Below, one piece after another: positions 24,960 to 36,540 of a stretch of DNA of 64,000 nucleotides. Positions within the stretch are counted from its first letter, which is position 1. Each line of letters begins with the position of its first letter. The stretch spans positions 127,017,182-127,081,181 of the forward strand of contig CM043967.1 of assembly GCA_014529385.2 (NCBI GenBank), written 5' to 3'. The position numbers and the translations under genes are program-made. The notes under the pieces were generated by a model, which saw only the letters and a list, made by a program, of their open reading frames with translations, was not told the origin of the DNA and searched no databases. Origin of the DNA: Adiantum capillus-veneris. Lineage: Eukaryota > Streptophyta > Polypodiopsida > Polypodiales > Pteridaceae.

Positions 24960-25655
24960 GTGAGTAATTCCACACTCCGTGCAATATGCGTTGACCCTAA
25001 TAATTTAGTCATGAGGGCAGTCCCTCAGCCAATGGTCTCCACCACACTTGTAGCATGGTCCTTTAGGCTGTTGAGGTGCTCCTGGAGCTCCTCTTTGTTG
25101 GTGTGCAATTCTTTGCCCGCTCATGCCTCCGTTGGCTATGAACAACAGTGTTCCTTCATCCAGGCTATATCATCCTTCGCCCGCTGCCTGTGCAGTAGTT
25201 GGTGGTCCTGTATTTCCTATCATGCTCCATGGTTCTGGTGTAGAGGGTTCGTCCGGTGGATAATAGACAGAGTTCGCCGCATATCCATTGGGCTCGTCGT
25301 AGTATGCATGCATAGGTACCAAAGCCTTCTCATCCGACTCAGTTACTGTGGGTGTGTATCTTATGCCGACTGGTCGTAATCCTGGTAGGGGTGGTTGTTG
25401 TCCCAACACTGGTTGTGGTCTTTCTGCACCTCCAGGTCCTGGTAGATTGCCAATCTGATATCTAGGCATCGGTGGGATTTGAGGAGATGTCGCCTGAGCT
25501 TGCGGAGCATATGGTCATTCTCTCACATATCCCTTGTTATAATAACACTCCTCCGTTCCATGGTTTGTCCATTTTTGTTCAATCGCACACCATTTTGGTT
25601 GTTGAGCTTATGGTTTGGAATACAAGTTAATCTTTTTAAGCACCTCCTCTACAAG
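24960..25655 (-). pseudogene. Element 1 nucleocapsid region with three Cys/His knuckles
   Basis: The frame is the same as gag and pol but holds four in-frame stops (TAA 25608-25610, TGA 25515-25517, TGA 25170-25172, TAA 25005-25007). Three zinc-binding candidates are visible in order. The first is WCAIEQKW..NHGTEECYY. The second is CYKCGGDHWLRDCP and the third CTECGITHLIPDCP, both spaced C-x2-C-x3-H-x4-C, one residue shorter than the retroviral C-x2-C-x4-H-x4-C. A proline/glycine-rich stretch (PGPGGAERPQPVLGQQ) lies between the first and second. In working elements such knuckles package the RNA. Confidence 0.75.
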
Positions 25656-27551
25656 CTACTCTTGGCTTACTGCTACTTCTCCTTTCAGTGTCGTCTTAGC
25701 AGACTTGCTTCCGCTTTGTTGCAAGGAAGAATCATCGTCAAGATCCTTGAACTCACCCTCTTTGTAGACCGCACAATTGTCCACAAGGTATAGAGATTCC
25801 TTGGTTAAATCATTCAACGTAGTGCTCCTTTTCATATGTAAGTCCTTTTGAAGATCTGCATTCCTTAGTCCTTGGATAAATATAAGCATAAGTCTGGACT
25901 GAGTTGGCAGTTCTTCCACAGGGCAGAACTTAATATATCTTTTTAATCGGAGGGCCGCCTTTCGCACAGACTCTCCATCTTTCTGTTTGAATTTATGGAT
26001 TTGCGAGACTGTATTATGAGCTATCCCCCTTTGTGAGAATTCCTCGATAAACTCGTCAAACACTTCCTCCATAGACTCAAAGTCTCTTCGCTCCACCGAG
26101 TCAAACCATGTAGCAGCATCATCCTCTAAGGTTAAACCGAATCCTGAAAATTGGGTAGGAAAGTCTAACACCTCTTCAGCTCTAATTACACGCACAAAGG
26201 CTGCTACATGATCTCTCGGATCCCTGCTTCCCGTATATTTCTTGTTTACCCATTTTTGCACTTGAGAAGGTCTAATTCTACGATGGTCTACAAATCTCAT
26301 CATGGGATCTCCCCGTTCTAGCCGATATACCTCCTCTGGTCTTCTGTAGTGGCCAGGTTCCTCTCCCAATGGTGCTCCTAATCCATAATTTCTAACAGTT
26401 CTTGTGAGAGATGGTTCATCTCTCCGAACTCGTTCTCGGGGTGTTCTTCCAAGCTCAGTTGACCCCTGAGTCTTTGGCTTACTCTCTCCTTGATATTGTG
26501 CATAGAGTGGTGGTTCTTGTAGATCCCTTAATCCTCGTGCGGTTTGATAACCCTCTCGGGTTCGGTCTTGTTCTAATGTAGCACTCTGTCGAAGCCATGC
26601 CTGCAATGATGGCTGAGTAGCTAGTTGGTCCTGGTAGTTGGACGTCGGTGGTCGGGTAGAATGTGAGGTAGAGTCATACTCTTCTGAAAAGGGATTAGTC
26701 GACTTGCTAGGGGTGTAGGTGGCTCTTGGTACTTCGTCGGGTCCATAGTTCGATGCTCCCGAAACTGTTGCCCTTTCAACCTCTTCTGGGAGAATACGTG
26801 TGTATTCTCGCCCGTATCTGTCAACAAAAACAATATCCTTTCCCATAGCAGTTTCATAAGAAAATAAGTAAAGAACCTTGTCTTTGCTTAATTCATTTGG
26901 GTACGGTTCCTTGCATCGAAAGTAAGAGACTATTCCCTCGCTTTCATGCTTGTAAATCCCTACATTCTCATTATAGGTTGGGACCCTGGTTGTTTTCTTA
27001 TCATACATAAAAAGCGCTCCAGGTCAATCGATGTTAGGAGGCGGTTCTTGGGTTTCTGAAACCATTTTCCCTTTTGCCACATTATCCCCATATCTGTTGT
27101 AATCCTCAGGGTTACTCACTATCAGATAGTGGTTCCCCTTTTCGTCTCGGAATATGTCACCATCATCATAGACTCGAATTATCTCTAGTCTCTGAGCCGG
27201 TCTTTCTTCAATACAAATACACTTGCGTCCTCGATAGTCAGAATAAACTAAGGCTCCCCTCGAGTTAGTTTCTTCCAAGAAGATTATAGTGAACTGGGTT
27301 TCGTTTAAAGGATGTAGGGAGGTGCTCCCCCCTGGCATTGGTCCTTCACCGTTGAAACCTCATGGCTGTTGACTCCCTGTCATGAAGAAGGACTTTCCCG
27401 ACGAAGTGTCAGTATCACTATCCTCTTCAATGATTGGTGCTAATGGGTCTAGCCTCGTCTGAGTTACACTCTCTTCGGTGGACGTGGTGCTAATTTGACT
27501 TTTGACACTTTTAGCTCCCGACTTAACAAAGGCTCCTGACCTTAAATACAT
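25656..27551 (-). pseudogene. Element 1 gag (capsid)
   Basis: The frame opens with ATG at 27551 (MYLRSGAFVKSG; 'M-L/N-LRSG' starts are common in these elements). TGA stops lie at 27360-27362 and 27024-27026, and a TAG ends the block at 25656-25658. The capsid (retrotrans_gag) domain lies at about 26300-25770: RPSQVQKWVNKKYTGSRDPR, AATWFDSVERRDFESMEEVF, EEFSQRGIAHNTVSQIHKFK and MLIFIQGLRNADLQKDL. It would form the virus-like particle. The region before it is Pro/Arg/Thr-rich. No frameshift occurs between gag and pol. Confidence 0.85.
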
Positions 27552-29190
27552 AAGAATGAAAGTTTGGTTGCAAACTTAAAGCTTACCTCGACTCCTTCTT
27601 CCTGTATGGTTTTGTGCTGATCTCCTTCTGGGATCTACACAAGGATGGTTAGTCTGTTCACAAGGGTTTTCCCTGAATTACCAAAACTCTTTCAAGTATA
27701 TACAGCAGCCCCTTAGTCAGTCTTCTGGTGGCCCAATTTCAAATATGAAATGATGGTTGGGATCTATATAGAGAGTATGTCCTAGCAGTATAGTCACAAA
27801 TTGCAAAAAGCGTCTAATTCACTACTTTCTTAGTCTATCGCGATAGACTGACAATTTGCTCAGCACAAGTCAATTCAAAATTGTGACTTTACCCTTGAGT
27901 TCTAGTTACCCTCTATAGCCTATCCCTCAAGTTTTATGAAGTTTGGACACTTGGGTTGGGTTTTGGTCCCATTTTAGTATTTCAGTCAGAGCTTGATTCT
28001 CTATCTGACCCTCAGATTGACCTTCAGTGTTCTAAATGCCTTGAATTTTGGTATGTCTGCTATTTAGGCCCTGATAAAACTCTCCCTAGGGAAAATTTGA
28101 AAGAAAAGCTCCCCAGCAACAATTTCCTTGGTCTATCGCGATAGACTAGGCACTTTCTCCAATTTTAGCATTTTTCTCAAGTTTTCACCACAGTTGGTTC
28201 AGCCTCCCCTTGTGTAGTGCATTGACCAATTTTGGCACTGTTTGGACATTTGGTCAAAGACTTCTTGCCCTTGTCTCTGAATTCAGACTCTAAACACCAG
28301 TTTTGAAGTTTTGTGGTCAAAATGGTGTCCAAATTTACTCAATTTTTGTGAGTACCCTTGTATTGATGTGTTAAACCTGTGGTGTAAAGGTTTTTTGCTT
28401 GTTGCTAGTCAATCACCACCTTCATCAGTCTATCGCGATAGACCAGGCAGAGAGCAATGGGGACTTAATTTTTTGTCTGTTTTTGCATAGTCTTGTTCCC
28501 TGTGCCCATATAAGTCTATCCCCCAAGTTTTATGAAGTTTGGACTTATTTTGACCTCAAACTCAAGCACTTCACAAATTTCACTTTTCTCTGACAATTCA
28601 CAACTCCATTGCACTTGAAGTGATGCAAATTTGATGACACTTCATCTTAAACTTGTGAACATCAGTCATACCCCATGACACAGTCAGTTTACCCTTGGCT
28701 AATGGTTATATCTCTTCTTGGCCTCTTTAGGTTCACTTAGTGTTTCCTTATGACAATCACCTGTTTCTTTTTTTGTTGGTTTTGGTCGCAGTTTTTATGT
28801 TTTCTCGAGTGTTGGATCATAAATTTCAATGTCGACTCTTTTCACCTCTTTCGAGGGTATATGGGGTGGGTTTTGCTTTCAAGGCAAGCAACTGCCTTAT
28901 TGTTTCTTCTTTTTGTTTGTTTTTTGCGGTTTTACAGCATTTTTTTACTCTATTTCTTCACAAGTATAACAAGCACTCAAAACCAAAAACCATAACTCCA
29001 CATTATCCTATTTAACTAAATCTAACTAGTCGTAGACCCTCGGCAAGACACAGGCTTCCTTGCTATCCACTAGACCTCAGGATACTCTATCCTAGATCTT
29101 GTTCTAAAAGTTTAAGCTCTCTCTAGTCAAAACTAAAGTAAGATAACCATCACACGAGTGACGTAGATCTCCCTACTTAAGGTCTTGTGT
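27552..29190 (-). other. Element 1 5' leader with palindrome array
   Basis: A 1.64-kb non-coding leader between the primer-binding site and the gag ATG. It contains a perfect palindrome core, TCTATCGCGATAGA, three times: 27832-27849 (18 bp perfect), 28131-28146 and 28428-28443 (each 16 bp perfect), spaced 298 and 297 bp. Flanking text is also repeated, such as 'aagttttatgaagtttggac' near 27930 and 28524, so the leader is a degenerate ~300-bp tandem repeat. No upstream ORF of note. Confidence 0.8.
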
Positions 29191-29207
29191 CCCCGGCAGC
29201 GGCGCCA
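29191..29207 (-). promoter_or_regulatory. Primer-binding site matching tRNA-Asp
   Basis: ccccggcagcggcgcca in plus orientation is separated from the LTR by one base. It differs at one position from the 3' end of plant tRNA-Asp(GTC) as I remember it (CCCCGGCAACGGCGCCA). tRNA-Asp priming is known for Athila-type plant gypsy elements. It would prime minus-strand synthesis. Confidence 0.8.
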
Positions 29208-29208
29208 A

Positions 29209-30133
29209 TGTTTTAGGGCAAAACTACTCCCATGTTCATACTCACGAGCACGACACAGACAACATACTTATCATCCGATGACACGACTAACCCGTAGGTG
29301 CACGTAGGCAATCTCGTTAGCTTGTCAGGCTGAGACCAATCTACACACACACACTTTTATGATGCATCAATCACTAACCCTGGTAGAATGCAACCCACTC
29401 TATCCCTAAACACTCACAACACAGTTTACACATCCAATGAACTCGGAATCGCATCAAACTTACTAGGCACCATCCTCTCACTAGGATATACTTACCTATA
29501 AGTCTAATCTCACCAGATTTGAACCCTAGTTATCTCAAATACAGTCGCGATAGACTAACAGGTCATAATCCAAAAGTGTGTGAAACTTAAGTTTAGGAGT
29601 ATCTATGTGTAGCTAATCTCTTTCTCATTCCATAAAGCACTTGATTATTGAAAACAGACACCGTTTGTGCTACTTACAAGCAAAACAAGCTCGAGGAAGG
29701 ATCGATCGCGATCAACTCGAAACGGTGAATGCGTAGCGTGGGCGCGCAGCTCTCGGATAGACTACCGCAATGGTGTGGTTGCGTCGTGAATCCGGTGAGG
29801 GAGAAGCGCGTAGCGAAGAGGATAAGACACACTCACTCTCTCTCTCTCCCTCCCTCTCAGACTCGTAGGACACAGGATTAATATTCAAATGTTATTCAAA
29901 AATGGTTCTAAGGTGACTTTTATACTTTAGTCACCTTAGCTCAAAATGTACATGGGGTTCTCTTACTCATTATTACAAAGTGGGAACAAATCTGAGTCCT
30001 GACTAACTGATTAATCTTTACATAACCCAGACGAATGGATCAAAATGAAAAGACGTCTTTGACATAAAATGGGAATTTGATATGCTTTACAAGATGGGCT
30101 CATTACAATAGTTGGACCAATGGGGCTCCAACA
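29209..30133 (-). repeat. 5' LTR of element 1
   Basis: It is 925 bp, TG...CA, about 97.5% identical by hand count to 15590-16516. It lacks a 3-bp ccg near 29596 and has single-base indels in homopolymers. It is followed by the CACCA duplication and would carry the element's promoter (read on the minus strand). Confidence 0.93.
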
Positions 30134-30296
30134 CACCATTGCGCGTAGTTTGTGATAAGGTTACTCAGCAACAAATCATCAAGGAGTTCCATGAAAGTTT
30201 ATGGGCAGGACATCGAGGTGTATGGGCAACATTTGCCAAGGTAAAAGAAAGGTATTGGTGGAAAGGGATGTATAAGGATGTGGCTGAGTTTGTGGA
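30134..30296 (+). pseudogene. Host gypsy element, pol part 2 (integrase zinc-finger start)
   Basis: Starts with the second CACCA copy and resumes the host-element frame. It encodes the N-terminal integrase region: IIKEFHESLWAGHRGVWATF contains the H-x6-H pair, and KERYWWKGMYKDVAEFV follows. It is cut by element 2 immediately after GTGGA (30292-30296). The matching Cys pair (CVTC) lies beyond that insertion at about 40300. Only 163 bp separate the two insertions. Confidence 0.88.
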
Positions 30297-31749
30297 TGAT
30301 GCATGGTTTTTAGCACCCCTTCTGAAGATGCAATAAAGGCACAGTCAGTTGTTGGGGAGATGAGGATACTCTAGTCCAAGGGATCTCGAAAGAGAACAAA
30401 AATCTACTTCACAAGCAGCAAAGAGTAAAAAGTGCCATGGACAGAAGATACGTGGGAACGAGCTCTTATGCATGCCTACAACCTATATCTTACAGAATAG
30501 CCCATTCTAGGTGTGAATTTCTAGTGAAATTTACACGAGGATGTTCGTGTGGACTCGCAGCACAGCATACTCCGTTTTCACTTTTTTACCGACAGTAAAT
30601 ATTTTTTACCTACAGTAAATATTTTTCACCTACATGGTAAATATTTTTTACCGCACCATAAGTATTTGGTAGGTAGCAGTTCACTGTTACTAGAAGCAGT
30701 GATTGGGCATCAACAATGCAGTTACAGGGAGGAAAAAGGGGAAAATCTTATGGTAAAGGTGAGTCAATAGGGATAAAGACTTTTGAGTTGAAAAGAGACA
30801 TGCTAATTTTTTCAAAGAACACATGTCAAAAGAAGCCATGGTTGAGGATTTTTTGAGAATTTGATATTCAGGAGGACCCAGCTGCCACCTCCCCCCCGCA
30901 GGTCCCCCCCTCACATGTGCAGAACCTCCAGTTTCAACAGCCACCTTACCTGCTCTTAAATGTTGGTCAAGGCCGTATCCCCATGTGTCACAATCAGAAA
31001 AATCAGCATTTACCCTCCCCTCTCACATCACTCTAGAGAATATCTTGATGGTGACATATCAGGTGACCTCAATCTGTTGACCACCCTAAGCAAAAAGTAA
31101 CCCCAATCAGCGGATTTAAGCATGTTTATCCCTAATCCTAAACCCTCTCAGAAACCTATATAAGGAGGCCTTCTCTCACTCAAAACCAACACTTCACCCA
31201 CTTCACCAAGCAACGAAGCTATGATGACATTGCTCACAACGAAGAGCTATGGATGGAGCTCTACTCTCTCTCTCTCCCTCTAGTATGCTACATTACTAGC
31301 CCTAAAACCTAAATAAGGAGTCTTCTCTCATGCTCCATGGACATCATCCTCGCCATCATTCTCTAAGGTATTGATGTGTTGCTAGTAGGATCATACCTAC
31401 TTGCTGGGTTGATTGTTTTTGACAAGGGATTATGCCATCCTTGGCTTGCTTCTCTATATCCTTGTTATGTATGATCAGATGCCGTTGTATTTTTAAGCTG
31501 ATGTCTTGTGTATATATATGCTACATAAGGTCCCTAAGCTTCGTTTCTATGTGTTTTGCCATATGTTTTGATGCCATCATAATGCCAGAAGTCTCACTTG
31601 CCTATGTGCACTATGTGTGAGGTCCCTAAACCTCTTAATTTAGGGTGGTGCCCTTGTTTTGTTCTTTGCTTATTTGCATGAGGCGTGGTTTGTGGAGTGT
31701 GCACGAGTACAGAGGCCACCCGATTGCACTGCTCTTTTTCCCGCTATCA
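30297..31749 (+). repeat. 5' LTR of element 2
   Basis: 1,453 bp. Near 30588-30660 it has a cluster of alternating 'cagtaaatattttttacc' and 'ggtaaatattttttacc' units, short inverted repeats able to pair. A TATA-like 'cctatataagg' (31156-31166) precedes 'caacgaagct' and a CT stretch, plausibly the promoter and RNA start. Confidence 0.92.
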
Positions 31750-31770
31750 TTTTGGTGCCCCCACTGAGGA
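31750..31770 (+). promoter_or_regulatory. Primer-binding site of element 2
   Basis: ttttggtgcccccactgagg follows the LTR within a few bases; TGG at the start of a tRNA-complementary stretch is typical. I could not assign the tRNA. A related sequence, ttttggcgcccccacggagg, occurs again at 37679-37698. Confidence 0.6.
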
Positions 31771-32205
31771 GGGCTACACAGACCTTCAGTCCACAAGCAA
31801 TGAAGATGTGCAATCTACAACATGGACGAATGGCGTGAGGAGTTTGCAAATTGGAGAACAGAAGAGGAGGAGGCTTTAGAGGCCTTAAAAGCTTTCATCG
31901 AGGTCTTGTTACCAGGTTGCAGTGTCATTGAAATTCAAGAAGTAAGTTCTTCTACATGCCTTGTTCGTGATCATCGCCAACGAAGGAGAGTAAGAAGAAG
32001 AGCTTGATATACCTCTCCTCTCAACCTATGAGTGCTCCAGAAACCTCCAACGCACACGAGCTTGAAATATTCTACATCAACATACACGAAGGTACTGTGA
32101 CACACATTAAGGGAAGAGAAAGCATCACCAGACCTCTCTTTCCTGAGGAGCCGACTAAGAGGAGGAAGATCACCTCTACACCTAAGTGGCCCAAGGCCGC
32201 AGCGC

Positions 32206-32748
32206 GTGCTCAAGCGTAAGGTAACATTTGGCTTAATCTCATTAATAAGGGATTACATGACCACTACAGGCAAGAAAAAGGCTAGTGAGCAACCAACTTC
32301 AACCTCCAACTTGCAACCACGACTCTCACCCCTAAATCCTCCTGAAGCAAAGAGGCGAAGGTTTGCCTACAAGATTACCGCCCGTCTGCGAGTGCTCCCA
32401 GTGCACTTTGTGAATCCAGACACCACCAATCCCAAGCCAACCTCCTGTCCGCGTGAAGATCACTTTGGATATTGTCCAAAGTGCTTTGGAGACCGGGTGA
32501 AAAGCCTCCCTGCCCTACCTTTGCTGCTAATTTTCAAGAAGTTATCTCAATCTAAGGAAACTATCTTAGTTGATGATGTGCTGCACATTAATGGTGTCAC
32601 TTTCATTCGTCATGCTGATTATGGTAATAGCATCCAATTGTTGCTTGCTAAAAGGCTCAGCATTGCACAAAGTGTTGCCATCACGCCTTACGTCTTCACA
32701 GATGCATCAGGAAGAGTCGAAGTGATCCGAGGTGCTGACCTTCTGTGA
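32206..32748 (+). CDS. Unknown ORF between primer-binding site and gag of element 2
   Basis: A 180-codon open frame, in a different frame from gag and separated from it by stops. The nearest likely ATG is at 32257 (MTTTGKKKASEQ). It is basic and proline-rich in the first half (LSPLNPPEAKRRRFAYK) and holds a Cys/His-like segment (HFGYCPKCFGD) near residue 85. I recognise no domain. Extra ORFs upstream of gag are known from Ogre-type gypsy elements, but I see no evidence that this one is homologous. Two smaller ORFs (31822-32007, 32004-32219) lie before it. Confidence 0.45.
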   Translation: MLKRKVTFGLISLIRDYMTTTGKKKASEQPTSTSNLQPRLSPLNPPEAKRRRFAYKITARLRVLPVHFVNPDTTNPKPTSCPREDHFGYCPKCFGDRVKSLPALPLLLIFKKLSQSKETILVDDVLHINGVTFIRHADYGNSIQLLLAKRLSIAQSVAITPYVFTDASGRVEVIRGADLL

Positions 32749-33125
32749 TTGATCAGGCTCATTGGTCCCAAGGTGGTGCAACTAAGCTAGGCTCTTGTGT
32801 GTAAGTATGGATGCCAATAATGAGAATGATGATCCCCGCATGTTTCCTTTCCATTTTGTGCGTCATATCCGTGTGAATATTTGTATTGATAGAAAAATCT
32901 TTTATCAGCAAAGAATAGCCCTGTTGTTTGGAGCCGAGAGACTTGGGGAAATCTTGCACTCTCCTCATCCTGTCATTCTACCCTTACTAGACTATTACCA
33001 TTCCTTTGATGTGTCGATCTTCATCTTATTTTGAGCTAAGTTGTGCTAAAGCTCCAAATTGTAATTACCATACTCTATTTTAAAATAAATTGGAGCTGTT
33101 TGTGTAATTGTTTACTCTCTCACTT

Positions 33126-36100
33126 ATGGCCTTCCCTAATTTTTATGGTAAGCCTGGGGAGGTTGCTCCAAACTTTTTGGATAATTTGGAAATGGCCTTT
33201 CTGGTATCGGGAAGGGATGACGAAGCTACTAAGTTAAGGGCCTTTCCTTTGGTCTTGAGGGAAGGTGCAAAGTTATGGTATCAAACTTTGGCACCTGAAG
33301 AAAGAAGAGACTGGGAGTCCTTAAAGATGGCCTTCATCGAAGAATTTCGCCGCCATGAGCCTCCAGAGGAGATATGGAGACAGCTCTTAGAGCTACGCCA
33401 AACATCACCCAATGACTATAGAAGCTATGAAGGAAAGTTTTCCAACCTGTGGGAGAAATGGTGTGCATCACTAGGTGAAGGAGAAAGGGCGCCAGAATGC
33501 CTAAAGAAGGACTATTTCCTGGCAGGGCTTTACCCCATCCTTCGAGAAAAGGTAAAAGGTAAATTCCCAGATACCTTTGATAAAGCTATGACTTATGCAA
33601 GGGAGAAGGATAGGAAGTTAAAATTCCAAGCTCAACTACAAGGGGGAATGGAGCCTCCACCGCTAGCTCAACCTACGGCAAGGGTAGTAGCAGGGATAGG
33701 AGCAACAGACCAAGAGTCCTCTCAACAAGAATTACTTCAACAAATCACCAATCAACTAGAGAGCCTGTCCATCAATCTGATTCAAGGTGTAAGGGCTCCC
33801 CAGCCAGGAAATGAACGAAATAGACAAGAAGGACAAAGGCAAGCACGTGAGTACATTTGCTACAACTGTGGAGAGGTAGGTCACGGCATGTATTATTGCC
33901 CCCATCCACGACGCTATCAAGGAAATGGTAATCAAAGACGGCCTCCTCGCCAGCAAGTCACTCCTCCTCGAGCTAGGCCACTAAATGGACAAAATGCACA
34001 CATGGCTCCACCAATCCAAATATTGAGACCCCCTCCTCCACCACCACAAGCACCAGCAGAGATCCGTCCACTACCATCGGGAGGGGAGGACAGGGTTGTC
34101 TCTGTCATAAGTCTTGACAATGGTAAGGATAAAGGGAAAGAAAAAATGGAGGAAGCTATTGCCATGCCAATAAAGAGAGTTAGGAGACAAAGAACTGATG
34201 AAATGGAAGCTTCAGAGCCGGATAAAGGGAATGAGGATTCCTCCCAAGTGATAGGAGACAAGAAAAGGAAGAGTAGGTCAAGGAGGCACATAGGAGTAGA
34301 AGACTTTCCACTTGGGGTAGGATCCATACCTTACGACCTGGTGGCAGATGTGAGTAAGCAAGGACCAAAGATTTCATGGCAGCAACTCCTCCACCTTTCC
34401 CCAAAGATGCGTAGAACCTGGTCTAAGATGGTCAGCACCAGGAGGGCTAAGGCAAAGTCAGTTGGGTCTATTAGTGCAAGAGGCATGAAGGATATCGTGC
34501 CAGTCATTGATGCAGAGATTAAGAGTCAGCGAGTCTCCAATGTGTACGTAGATGGTGGAGCCGAGATTTGTGTTATGACAGAGAAATTAATGCACAGGGT
34601 GGGTTTGGAAGTAAACGAGCAAACTTCCTTACAAGCTAAGATGGCAAATAATGTAAGGGTGGCTTGTGTGGGAAAGGTTAATGGAGTGAAGGTTTCAGCT
34701 TTTGGTGTGGCAATCTCAATTGATGCTTATGTGATCCCAACTAAGGGGGAGGGCTATCCGCTAATCCTTGGAAGACCTTGGCTTATGGCTATGAAAGCTA
34801 GGCAAGATTGGGAGACAGGTTCCCTTGAGTTGCGACCAAATCATAAGGTAGGTGGAAAGCAACAAAAAATTGTGTATGACATGAAGCAGGGTAGACAACA
34901 AGACCTAGAGATGGAGACTTCTATGGATGAATGGAGCACAAGCAGCTGCTCTTCATCTGAGGATGAGTCATCTAAGGAGGATGCTAGCTCTTTGGAAGTC
35001 ATGGGTATAATACTGCGAAACCCAGAAGGAGAAGGTGGTCAAGACTCTCTAAACAAGGAAGAAGCCACAGGCTTAGAGGAGATGCTAGCTAAGGACCTAC
35101 TAGAAGAAGAGAGAGAACCCTATTTTCAGGTACTAAAGAAGCATGCTGGCCTCTTTATAACTGATTACGAGCACATTAAAGGAGTGACGGTAACCCAACA
35201 CCATATCCAATTAAAGGAAGGTGCCAAACCAGTGGTGCAAAGGCTACGGAGATTAGGGCTAGTGCAACAAGATGCACTCTTAAAAGAAGTAAAAAGATTA
35301 CTCAAGGCAGGATTTATCTACCCAGTGGAAGATTCTGAGTGGGTGTCTCCAGTTGTGGTAGCACCAAAGAAAAATGGGAAGTGGAGGGTATGTGTGGATT
35401 ACAAGCCTCTAAACGCAGCCACAAAAAGGGACCATTTTCCTTTGCCTTTTCAAGATGAAATACTAAATGAAGTGGCTGGTCATGAAAGGTACACAGTGTG
35501 TGATGGGTACTCAGGCTACTTCTAAATCAGAATTGCAGATGAAGACCAAAGAAAGACTACCTTCATAACACCTTGGGGGTGTTTTGCTTATAGAGTTATG
35601 CCTTTTGGTTTAACTAATGCCCCAGCTACTTTCCAGAGGTTTATGAACTTGGTATTTCAACCTTACTTTGGTAAGTCCATACGAGTCTTCATTGATGATT
35701 TTTGCATTTACAGCTCTAGGGAAGTACATCTGTCCAAGGTTGATGAAGGTTTCACCCGTCTGGCCCAATTGGGTGGGCAATTGAATAAAGACAAGTGCCA
35801 CATAGGTGAGAGCAAGGTCACTCTACTAGGCCATGTTGTGTCTCAAGATGGTATTGAGGCTGACCCTGAAAAGGTAAAGACATTGTTAGCTTTACCTACT
35901 CCTTCAAACGTGAAGCAACTAGTCTCCTTCATTCAAAAGGTTCGCTACATGGGACGATTCATACATCTCCTTTCTCAGGCAATCTATCCTTTGCAGCAGC
36001 TCACTAAACACACTACATTGACATGGAGTGAGGAGGGTGAAAGGTGCTTTCAAGAAGTTAAAACCATTTTGAGCTCATTGCCTGTCGTCCTACAACCCAC

Positions 36101-36540
36101 ATGGGGTGAATTATTCTATGTAAATCCTAGTGTAGGTCCAGAAGCTCTAGGAGCTGTCTTGATGCAAAAAGACCCAAAGACATCTCTCATGAGACCAGTC
36201 TACTTCTCTAGTAGAGTGATGACAGCTGCTGAAAAGGGTTTCAGCGCAACTGAGCAATTGGTGCTAGCTCTTAAGTTTGCAGTGGAGAAGTTTCGGGCTT
36301 ACTTACTTCCGAGACAATTTGTGGTGATCACAACTGAGGAGGTTTTTCCATATGCCCTACAACACATGGAATTGTCTCAAAGAATAGAAAAGTGGGTGGT
36401 GCAGCTTCAAGAGTTTGACTACACACTACAAGTAGAGAATTCCACCCGTGCTTGTTTGGCAGATGTCCTCACACAAAGGTGTTATGAGAAGGCTAAGAAA
36501 GAGGCACCTAGTAAGGTACCGCTGTCAGGAGTTTTTTGGA
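33126..36540 (+). pseudogene. Element 2 gag-pol (capsid, knuckle, protease, RT, RNase H)
   Basis: ATG at 33126 (MAFPNFYGKPGE) opens an 800-codon block ended by TAA at 35523-35525; the same frame continues to about 36540. Capsid motifs: LREGAKLWYQTLAPEERRDW and FLAGLYPILREKV. One zinc knuckle, CYNCGEVGHGMYYC, has normal spacing except for a final Cys at x4. The protease has VYVDGGAEICVM (D-G-G, common in some plant gypsy groups) and YPLILGRPW. RT: VVVAPKKNGKWRVCVDY, YTVCDGYSGYF (stop follows), MPFGLTNAPATFQRFM and VFIDDFCIYS. RNase H shows LFYVNPSVG, with Asn where the first catalytic Asp is expected. The frame then leaves recognisable pol at WSKELR; no integrase follows. Confidence 0.85.

Larger units (their letters stand above)
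15590..30133 (-). mobile_element. Element 1: complete 14.5-kb LTR retrotransposon (Ty3/gypsy order)
   Basis: Two LTRs of about 926 bp (TGTTTTAGGG...GCTCCAACA in plus orientation) enclose an internal region coding on the minus strand. The order in the sense direction is 5' LTR (29209-30133), primer-binding site (29191-29207), a 1.6-kb leader, gag, zinc knuckles, protease, RT, RNase H, integrase, a second protease-like domain, a Q/K-rich tail, polypurine tract (16517-16529) and 3' LTR (15590-16516). The CACCA duplications show it jumped into the pol of an older gypsy. By hand I count about 23 substitutions between the LTRs (roughly 2.5%), mostly transitions, so the insertion is moderately recent. 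Confidence 0.92.

Noticed and set aside
17985-27551. Rescue of the stops in element 1 by U-to-C RNA editing, as in fern and hornwort organelles
   Set aside because: That editing acts on organellar transcripts; a nuclear retroelement with plain C-to-T decay is simpler.
15590-30133. Assigning element 1 to Athila because of the tRNA-Asp primer site
   Set aside because: No envelope-like ORF was found and the pol layout differs; the primer alone does not prove the clade.
31432-31620. 62-codon ORF present in both LTRs of element 2 (also 39972-40160)
   Set aside because: Conserved only because the LTRs are recent duplicates; no motif and no ORF-level conservation test possible.
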